DNA from: Porites lobata
Taxonomy: Eukaryota; Cnidaria; Anthozoa; Scleractinia; Poritidae
DNA length: 64,000 nucleotides
Assembly: GCA_942486035.1 (NCBI GenBank)
Contig: CALNXK010000095.1
Coordinates: forward strand, 812,501 to 876,500
Reading direction: 5' to 3'
A program made the position numbers and the translations under genes. The notes beneath the pieces were generated by a model, which worked only from the letters and a program-made list of their open reading frames with translations, was not told where the DNA came from and ran no database searches. Each line of letters starts with the position of its first letter. Positions within the stretch are counted from its first letter, which is position 1. This document shows positions 55,569 through 64,000 of the stretch, one piece after another.

Positions 55569-56391
55569 TATTCTATCGGTAATAGTGGTCGACGTATGGA
55601 TTTTGCACTGCATGGTGGTGTTGTTTTCTCTTGGTGGCTGAACCAGGTAAAGGGTTTTCAGGTTTTAAAAACTAATTTGAAGCTGATATCATGCAGCTTG
55701 TGGCTTGTATATGGGGGAGGGAGGGAGGTTAGAGGCAAAAGCCTCTGGTAGAGGAGGGTCCAAACCTCCCATCTCTCGAACCCTAGCTGCACTCCTGACT
55801 CCCACCCTCTTTTATTAGCTTCTTTTCTGATTTGGCCAAATATCAAGTATTATTATTCATTCAAAGTATTTCTCTCTGTTTCTGATTGGGTAAAATGCCA
55901 TGCATAATTCATCATAACCAGCTATTGTCGACCAAAATGATGTCAATAGTATTGAACCTTTACCCGAGAAGACCTGGGGACGAGGTTGAGTTGTTTTAGT
56001 AGTGAGTCAGCATTTCACTCGTTTCATGGAAGAAATAGGCCATAGGCAAAATATTGGCTAAAACATAGAAAAAAGACAACGGTGTTTGAATATTTCCGAA
56101 AATTGCCGATTATCATACACTATCGAAGATGAACTTAACATCGATTGACGTATGGCACATACCTGTATATGCCAAATAAGAGAGTGCCCCCCTCCCCCGG
56201 GTGCGGAATGTGTATTGACTCGCCGCAGGAGCCCATACTGATCGCCGCCGTTCAGCCTTCGTCTAACCCTGCTTATCAATGTCTTGTAAAAAAATTATGG
56301 AATAGGGAAATAGCAACAAAGACGTTTTCACAAGAAAACCAATATCAAATTGCTAGGAAACCATCTGCAAAAAAATTCCAAGGGTTATTCA

Positions 56392-56586
56392 CCTAGCTTT
56401 AAACTCGCCATATCTTAGGATATAACTTTTATCATGTTTTTATCTTATTTCTAATACTTATTTCTTGCTGTTATATTGTATTGTTAGTTAATCACTAGTC
56501 TTGATTTTTATAAATTGTAATTATCACACGGCATGTCTGAAAACCAGCTTGCTGAGCCATTTACCGTGTTTAAATAAAGTAGATTG
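56392..56586 (+). mobile_element. LINE 3' end, short insertion
   Basis: It is the inverse of the 3' portion of the LINE at 27,551-28,348 (shares CACGGCATGTCTGAAAACC). ATTCA lies on both sides (56,387-56,391 and 56,587-56,591). It interrupts a unit of the tandem array. Confidence 0.8.
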
Positions 56587-57248
56587 ATTCATTGAGCACA
56601 ATCCGGATTAATAATATTAGGCACTGGTGTTCCCACTGATGTAGTAAACTTTAATATACTCCTTCATTACCATTATAATAGATGCTTGTGGCCATTCGGT
56701 CAGGAGACGGTTCAGACACCTAACTTTGAAAGCACACTTAACCCCCCCTCTCTTCCGTTTGTGATACAATTATAGCAAACAATACAGTACAGAACCGTTT
56801 AGTTCGATTCTGAATGGCCTTTGCTAGACTACGGTAATTGTCTGCTAATTGTACACTTACTTTTGGGTCTTCTCACTGTTGACTGTTGATTTTTTCCCGA
56901 ATGAAATCAGTGAGATTTCAGTTGAGCACCAAGAGAAAAGAGACGGACACGCCAGTTCGAATCGAAAGTGAAAGCAATCCACGGTACTTTACCGTACTGT
57001 GACGTCTGTGTTTATTTTCGCATGTTATTATTTTTCGTTAAATATGCGCATTGATCCCTAACATACTTTTCCCCTCACCGATTACTCAAAGGTGATCGTG
57101 ATTAATCAGTACAGTGTTTAAGATGGACACACGCCAATAGAATCTAAACTCAAAGTAACCTATTTTTATCATCCTGTTTTTGAGTCAATGCTCATTTGCC
57201 GGTACAAATTTTTCCTCTCACAACCCATCCCACAAATAATCTTGACTA

Positions 57249-57417
57249 CAATCTTGGACAGAATAAAATGGAAGAGCAAGCCAACCATCCCTCGCCCCAC
57301 CCCCCCACAAAAAAATACTCGAGGATGAAGCTGCGCAAAAGCCAAAGCGTGCTGTTTTCCTATCCTTAATTGGGGGGAGAGGGGGGTATAAATTTCCAAT
57401 CTCTTCTGTCCAAGATA
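57249..57417. mobile_element. ATCTTGGACAGAA-type element
   Basis: Same family and unit position; ends ATCTTGGACAGAA and CTTCTGTCCAAGAT. Confidence 0.65.
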
Positions 57418-59509
57418 TTGTATCGGTAATAAGTGGCCGGGTTATGACTTTTGCACTGCATTGTGTTGGGTTTTTGTCTTCTCTTTGTGGCTGGGCCAGC
57501 TAAAGGAGTTTTTAGGTTTTAAAACTAATTTGAAGCTGACATCACGGAGCTTGTGGCTTGTATACGGGAGAGAGAGGAAGGGTAGAGGAGAGTCCAAACC
57601 TTCCGTCTCTCGAACCCTAGCTGCAATCCCGACTCCCACCCTGTTTTATTAGCTTCTTTTCTGATTTGGCCAAATCTTAAGTATTATTATTCTTTCAAAG
57701 CCGGTATTTCTCTCTGTTTCTGATTGGCTAAAATGTCATGCATAATTCATCATAACCAGCTATTGTCGACCAAATTAAGAAGAATTTTGCGATATCTGAA
57801 AAATGATGTCAATATAATAGTTGAAAAAGTGCAGCAAATTAAATTGCTAGATTATTGAACCTTTATCCGAGAAGACCTGGGGACGAGGTTGAGTTGTTTT
57901 AGTAGTGAGTACATTTTACTGGTTTCGTGAGGAAAAAATAGGCCATAGGCGAAATATTGGCTAAAACATAGCAAACAGACAATTCGAAGGACGGCATCTG
58001 CTAGTAGGAGAATATTTGAATATTATTTTAAACTTGCAATTACCGATTAACATGCACTATTAAAGATGAACTTAACATCGATGGAGGTATGGCACATACG
58101 CCTATAGGCCAAGTAAGGAACTGCCCCCCTCCCTCTCCCAGGTGCGGAATGCGTATTGACTCGCCGCCTCGCCTTCGTCTAACCCTGCATATCAATGTCT
58201 CGTAAAAAATTATGGAATATAGGGAAATAGCAACAAAGATGTTTTTACCTGAACACCAATATCAACTTGCTAGGAAACTATCTGCAAGAAAATTCCAAGG
58301 GTTATTTATTGACCACAATCCGAATTAATGACCTCAGGCGTTGGTGTAGTAAATTTATTAGCAGGAATTCACCCCCCCCCCCCAAAAAAAAACACGATTT
58401 GAGATGCATTGTGATTTGATTGAATCATTGCCTCACAAAACAGTTCTCTGTTGTACGTTGTCTGCACCTCAAGACAAGCACACATTACAAGGCGCAGAAC
58501 AAGATATTATTTTTCGATTAACATTAGAATAAATGTTTGTGGCGTTTCAGTTTAGCCGGAGACGATTCAGACACCAAATGGCCCATCCTTTGGTGCTAAT
58601 GTGAAAGCAAATGTTAACCCCCCTACCCCCACGATCTTCTGTTTGAGAATATGGCAAGCATATGCACATACAGAAACGTTAATAGTTCGATTCTGAAATG
58701 GCCGTTGCAATACCACTTGTCTACTAATTGTATACTTACTTGGGGTTTTCTCACTGTAGACTGCTGATATATTTCGCAATGAAATCAGCGAGATTCCAGC
58801 TGAGGGAGAAAAGAGACGAACACGTCAGTTCGAGTCGAAAGTGAAAGCAATCTACGGTACTTTACCATGCTATGACGTCTTTAGTATTTTGCATGTTATT
58901 TTAAGACCTTTTAAGTTTTCGTCAAATATGCGCATTGACCCCCCTAACATACTTTTCCTCTCACCGCCCACGCATAGGTCATCCTGATTAATGAGTTTAG
59001 CGTTTAAGATGGACAGACGCCAGTAGAGTTTAAAGTCAACTACCTATTTTTATCATCCTGTTTTTCAGTCAATGTTCCTTGACCGATACACATTTTTCCC
59101 CTCACGACCTATCCCACAGTAATCCTGACTACAATCTTGGACAGAATGAAATGGAACAGGAAGCCCAAAAAATTTAAATTTATTAGCAGGAATTTACACA
59201 AAACGATTTGGGATGGAATCGTGATCTGATTGAGCCTAGACGCAGCGAAAACTTTCAATTTGTTTTTGTTTTTTAGCGTCATTGATCGAAAAGTAGCGGA
59301 AACGCGTGGAACCATATTATAGTGTTGGGGTCATGTGCGTGCTTTCCGCGAAAAACGTAGACATATCGGTTACCGTATTGCTTTTTTGTTTTTTCCCAAA
59401 CTAATTGCAATAGATTTAAGAAAGGGGCCCTTTTATCAGTACCCGGGTATGAGTAGGCTATGTTCATAGTATCAGCTTGACAAAATCACATTTTTTGCCT
59501 TGCTAACAG

Positions 59510-59910
59510 GGGCACCCAACGTCAATTTTCGGAAAATATCTGTTCGGAAGACGATTTGAGATCTAGAATTTTCGGAACATTTGTTGTAAAATTTCTTGCT
59601 TGCCTGCCTCTCCTAAGATTTATGAACATCTAAAAAATGGTTTAATCGCCCATTTTTAACAGATTTTTACGCTAAAAAGGTCACCTAGAATTTTCGGGAG
59701 CCTTTTTTTGGCTGAGATTTTCGAAAAGGTAAGTTTTGATCCCTATAATTTTCGGATCGCTACACTTTCAGCTAGGAAATCCGAACAGATGAAAAAATTT
59801 TGAGGGATAAAAATATGGCTATATTTACCGTTTAAATACCAAAATATGTTTAACAATGCTATGTTTAAGTGGTTTTGAACTATATTCTCGTTGGGTGTCC
59901 CTGTTGCTAA
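59510..59910. mobile_element. TTGCTAACAGGG-ended MITE, second copy at the same site
   Basis: Nearly identical to 51,570-51,980 and at the equivalent place in its unit, so it was copied along with the unit. Confidence 0.85.
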
Positions 59911-60573
59911 CGCATTTTCAGCATTCTCTCTTGATTTTAAGTGCCGAGTACTGTATTATTTCAAAACATCATTGCCTCACAAAACAGTTCTCTGTTGTAC
60001 GTTGTCTGCACCTCAAGACAAGCACACATTACAAGGCACAGAACAAGATATCATTTCTTGATTAACATTAGAATAAATGTTTGTGGCGTTTCAGTTTAGC
60101 CGGAGACGATTCAGACACCAAATGGCCCATCCTTTGGTGCTAATGTGAAAGCAAATGTTACCCCCCCCCCCCCCCCCACGATCTTCTGTTTGAGAATATG
60201 GCAAGCATATACACATACAGAACCGTTAATAGTTCAATTCTGAAATGGCCGTCTCTAGACTACTTGTCTACTAGCTAATTGTACACTTACTTGGGGGTTT
60301 TCTCACTGTGGACTGTTGATATATTCCGGGATGAAATTAGTGAGATTCCAGCTGAGGGAGAAAAGAGGCGGACACGTCAGTTCGAGTCGAAAGTGAAAGC
60401 AATCTACGGTACTTTATCGTGCTATGAGGTCTTTAGTGTTTTGCGTGTTATTAGTTTTCGTCAAATGGTATGCGCATTGACCTTTAACATACTTTTCCCC
60501 TCACCGCCCACGCAAAGGCCATCGTAATTAATGAGTTTAGTGTTTAAGATGGACACACGACAGTAGAGTCTAA

Positions 60574-61020
60574 AGTTTTTTTTTTTTTTTAATATAATTT
60601 TACATTTATTGACAAAACATATATTACAGTTGCAAAATGCAAGCCTTCCCTTCTTTTATAGTGTTCAGTACTCGATGGAAAGAAAGTCGACTAAACGGCG
60701 TTTAAACCAGCCGTAGGACACAGAGTGGCTATGAACGAAAGGTAAGGGAGCTTTTTGAATCAATATTTCGCGTGATCATGATTTTTTTTCCCTTAGCGTT
60801 GTAGATTCGAATACATGTGATAAAATTCGATCAATAAGGGCCCGAATCGCATGTAATAATGCAAGAAATATCGATTTTCGTTATCTTAAAGGCTACTAGT
60901 ACCGATAGACAAACAAGAAGACTTCATATCTTTAAGACTTTTTGCATTTATTTGGCGTCAGATAATACACTAATAATTCTAGTATATTCTCACCAAATGA
61001 CCTCTGAAGCCCGAACCCAC
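60574..61020. other. unique insert with T15 run between array units
   Basis: A run of about 15 T followed by A/T-rich sequence interrupts the array just after TAGAGTCTAAAG. It may be the inverse tail of a poly(A) retroelement. No gene was recognised. Confidence 0.4.
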
Positions 61021-61715
61021 AAATAGTGCGCTTGGGCTGCCTGTGGGTCCACAAAATGTATGCACGCCAACGCTTGCCGTATTCCAGGTATTCGTTTTGT
61101 GTTTCTTCCCCCAAAATAACGGCAGAAGATTTAAGAAAGGACCCCTTTTATGAGTACCACAGAACAAGATATTATTCCTTGATTAACATTTTAAAAAATA
61201 AATGTTTGTGGCCATTCGATTAAACCGGAGACGGTTCAGACACAGGTTCTGTTTTAGATTGTAACTTGACTGAATTCTATCGGTAATAGTGGCCGGGGTA
61301 TGGATTTTGTACTGCATCGTGGGGCTGTTTTTTCTTTGTGGCTGAGCCAGCTAAAAGAGCTTTTAGCTTGTACAAACTTACTTGAAGCTTACCTCAAGCA
61401 GCTTTTGGCTTGTATACTGGGGAGGGAGGAGTGGTAGAGGGTTCAAATCTTCCTTCTCCCTTACCTTGCATTCTCGGCTCCTGCCCTTTTCCGATTGCGA
61501 AATATTACGCATTCCTCTTCCGCTTCCTCCCGCCTCCCATAACCATCCCAGGTTCCCACCCACTGGCCTGTTCCGGGAATTAAGAAAGCGCGATCACGCG
61601 TGCCTTTCTCTTACGCGTCTTCCCTACTATCTGAGAGCCTGAAACAGGCTACCACCCCCCTGTCCTCCCCCACAAGTATGGTAGATTCTTTTAGATTAAG
61701 CCTAGCGATGCCATG

Positions 61716-62178
61716 TAATAGACCTTTTTACCGATACGGCGGCCATATTGAATTAACTCGATTTAAGGAGTATTATAGGATGCCCATGCAGGGGGCATGA
61801 GCACATTTCGTTTGTATTTTCGAGCGCTTCTCGGGACATTTTTTCTTAAAGTTTTCTTAGGATAAGATTGTAATGGGAAAAAAGATCCTTGTGCTGTGTT
61901 TTGATGTATATAATGATCGCCCTTTTCCCGAGAAATATACAGTGAAAGACCATATTTCTAATACTAAACTAGAAAAAGGCGATCATTATTACATCCAAAC
62001 AGGGCACAAGGATCTTTATTCCCATTACAATCTTATTCTAAGAAAACTTTAAGACAAAATGTCCCGAAAAGCGCTCGAAAATACAAACGAAATGCGCTCA
62101 TGCCCCCTGGGCATCCTATAATACTCCTTACGTCGAATTGATTCAATATGGCCGCCGTATGGGTAAAAAGGTCTATTA
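61716..62178. mobile_element. 463-bp foldback element (long near-perfect palindrome)
   Basis: The arms begin TAATAGACCTTTTTACCG and end with the imperfect inverse. They stay paired for about 200 bp each side (shared CCATATTGAAT, TTCGTTTGTATTTTCGAGCG, AAGATCCTTGTGC and GATCGCC). The loop is near 61,930-61,975. Confidence 0.88.
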
Positions 62179-63810
62179 GCGTACCTGGAAAAAATATCGT
62201 ACCTCCCCACACACTTAACATGCTCAACTGATGCAGGGAAAGCATGTCTATAAAATGTGGCCTGCACTCTGGCTCTCTGCGAAGTGCATCAGTTCGTCAC
62301 GTTATAGACTCTGTCTGTAAGAACGAATATAATTGGCTTGCCGGAAAATTAGCGGGAACTGGAAAGCATAAAAAGATAAGCGAACGCGTAAATTTTTTAG
62401 GCTTATATCTAAAAAACGCAGGATCGTTACTGCAGTGACAGTCGTCAAAAAAATTTGTACTGGAAGAACATCTCATATAAGCCATCGGGGTTCAGTGGTT
62501 CTACACTTAAATCTTGTAAATTAAGAATTTTCACGATTGTCGTAAAATCTCTGCCAGATATATATTTAAGGGTTGTCACCTGGAAAAAATTTTATCATCG
62601 AGTAGCAATATAATGGTCTGGCAATTGGGGTCCTTACAAACTGAAACATGCTCCTTCAATTTTTAAAAATTGAGGTAATTCATTTTCAGACTCAAAAATC
62701 AAATTCCTTGATCTTCTGTCAGTTGACGAGCTGCCTCTTTCATCATAGAGCCCTCTGTTTGTTGATATATACCAAAACTCATTGAGTGTCAAGGAATAAA
62801 CGACAGCTACTGGAAAGAAGAAGTTCTGCCTCAAAAAGCTTTTGATATCTTACAAAATAGGTGTGGGGGTGGGGTGAGGGGGTGTCCCAGTATATACGAG
62901 GGTTAGCACAGGTTGAAAAAAGGTGTTTCCGTTTCCGTTTTTGTAACGGTTATCTAACGGAAACCTGAATATCCGCGGACGGAATTGTAACGGGGAACAC
63001 GTGTATCCGTCATGTTTCAGTTTCTGCGGACACGCTTAAACGCATCCCTTATACTCGCGTTTCCGTCAGGTTTACTCTTGCGGAAACGGTAACTGCCGTC
63101 ATGTTTCCGCAGCTCGTAAATTCAGAGGATACTCAATTATCCGTTGAGTTTCCGGAACAATGAATGCGGAAACTCAGTTTGACCGGTTTACTTTCTGCAG
63201 CCTTCATGTTTCCACAGATTCCGCTTTCGGTGGATTATTCACTGGATTTCCTAAATGTGTTAACTTTCCTTAACCACCCAGTTTGAATCATATGTTCATT
63301 CTATCCGGTATATAAAAAGTGGACGTTTGTGAGACAACCCTGGACCGTTTCATGCATCCACAATGACCCATTTTCGCTGATACACACAAATCAAGCTGAG
63401 TCATATTTAGGTGCATTTTTGGTATTAAAGTTTTTATTAAAATAATTCTATCTCCATTTTCATATAATATGTACATATGTATATTAAATATTTTCACAAT
63501 AAAAAAGAGACTCCTTACAATGTATTCCTATTTTCTATATCCAAAACTGTAACTTTTCAATTTCAATAGGCCACTTCCGAGTTCCAAAACCCTCACTTTC
63601 AAAATGAGGCGAGGTGCGCAACCTTTCTTGTGAAATGAGTTTTATTTGCACGAGAATGAAAAATGATTTCCATATCAAAGGCTGAGCACTTAACCTCGTT
63701 TTGAAACAGAGGCCCTGGGAACTCGGAAATGGCCTATTAAATAATCCTTTTAGAATTGACAAAATTCAAAATTTTTTCCTTGAAATGATTAGATTAACAT
63801 AATAATTATA
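62179..63810. other. right-end intergenic stretch, no confident gene
   Basis: An open frame at 62,244-62,438 (plus) encoding SVRHVIDSVCKNEYNW and more is unrecognised and may be chance. 62,920-63,240 is a degenerate field of GTTTCCG/CGGAAAC motifs. The rest is A/T-rich without visible features. Confidence 0.4.
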
Positions 63811-63972
63811 CAGTCTAACCTCTTCTTATGGACACTTCTATACGACGGACAGTTCGTTTGGTCCCAGAAAAGCCAAAAATCATGCAATCCCTACCTCTGT
63901 AATATAGACACCTCTATAAAGCGGACACTTGGTTCTGTCCCTTTAGTGTCCGTATTAAAGAGGTTTGACATT
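63811..63972. mobile_element. Tigger-like MITE
   Basis: It begins CAGTCTAACCTCTT after a TA and ends in AAAGAGGTTTGAC, an imperfect inverse. Inner GGACACT and AGTGTCC motifs are symmetrical. Confidence 0.65.
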
Positions 63973-64000
63973 ATTATAAGTAACGTGCATTTCCATTCCA

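Larger units (their letters stand above)
50915..61560. repeat. degenerate tandem array, unit about 1.8-1.9 kb
   Basis: The landmark TGCGGAATGCGTATTGACTC or close variants recurs at 54,410, 56,203 and 58,143, with a shortened form near 50,915. GATGGACACACG-like sites recur at about 53,380, 55,270, 57,122, 59,009 and 60,548. GGTAATAGTGGCCGG-like sites recur at about 53,741, 55,577, 57,424 and 61,281. A partial unit restarts at 59,170. The source is the 5' flank of the STAND genes (compare 27,500-30,010). No coding sequence was recognised. Confidence 0.85.

Overview
The window reads as nuclear DNA of an anthozoan cnidarian, most likely a stony coral. It has GT-AG introns, no operons, about 60% A+T, dense short inverted-repeat transposons of a kind I associate with coral genomes, and intronless HEPN/NB-ARC/TPR genes of a type expanded in corals. 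No virus, CRISPR array, rRNA or convincing tRNA was seen. The species assignment is inference.

Region 1 (1-16,900) holds two copies of one minus-strand, intron-rich, transposase-derived gene. Positions 1-5,028 repeat at 6,690-11,726 almost without change. The second copy is complete from its start at 16,883 to its stop at 6,054. The first runs off the left edge. Exon phases are still legible, but the central exons carry stops, frameshifts and a 252-bp transposon insertion shared by both copies, so both are called pseudogenes. The introns hold LINE remnants, a GGAATTCC-palindrome element, a pogo/Tigger-like element and foldback elements.

Region 2 (16,900-32,100) begins with repeats and then enters a segmental duplication (block B1, about 18,893-30,010). 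B1 contains the first large intact gene (22,314-25,739, minus, 1,141 aa): an N-terminal DZIP3-type HEPN domain with an R-x5-H motif, a coiled coil, an NB-ARC-like ATPase, and a C-terminal array of nearly identical 42-residue TPRs.

Region 3 (32,127 to about 53,770, block B2) is the second copy of the same block, with the paralog at 37,512-41,060 (minus, 1,182 aa). B2 is swollen by transposons absent from B1. Comparing the two blocks gives empty and filled sites and therefore target-site duplications: a 1.24-kb hAT-type element (8 bp), a 314-bp element (8 bp), a 546-bp element (7-8 bp), a 4.47-kb TTAA element with inverted ends over 500 bp, and a 3.0-kb Mutator-like element (9 bp). Both large reading frames remain open.

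Region 4 (about 50,915-61,560) is a degenerate tandem array of roughly 1.8-1.9-kb units derived from the 5' flank of these genes. Region 5 (61,560-64,000) has a 463-bp foldback element, simple repeats and another Tigger-like element.

The best candidate for an undescribed system is the pair of HEPN-NB-ARC-TPR proteins. They look like STAND/NLR-type sensors: a homogenised repeat array for recognition, an ATPase switch, and a HEPN domain that could act as an RNase or a protein-interaction effector. A stray TPR fragment at 32,090-32,126 suggests the locus once held at least one more copy.
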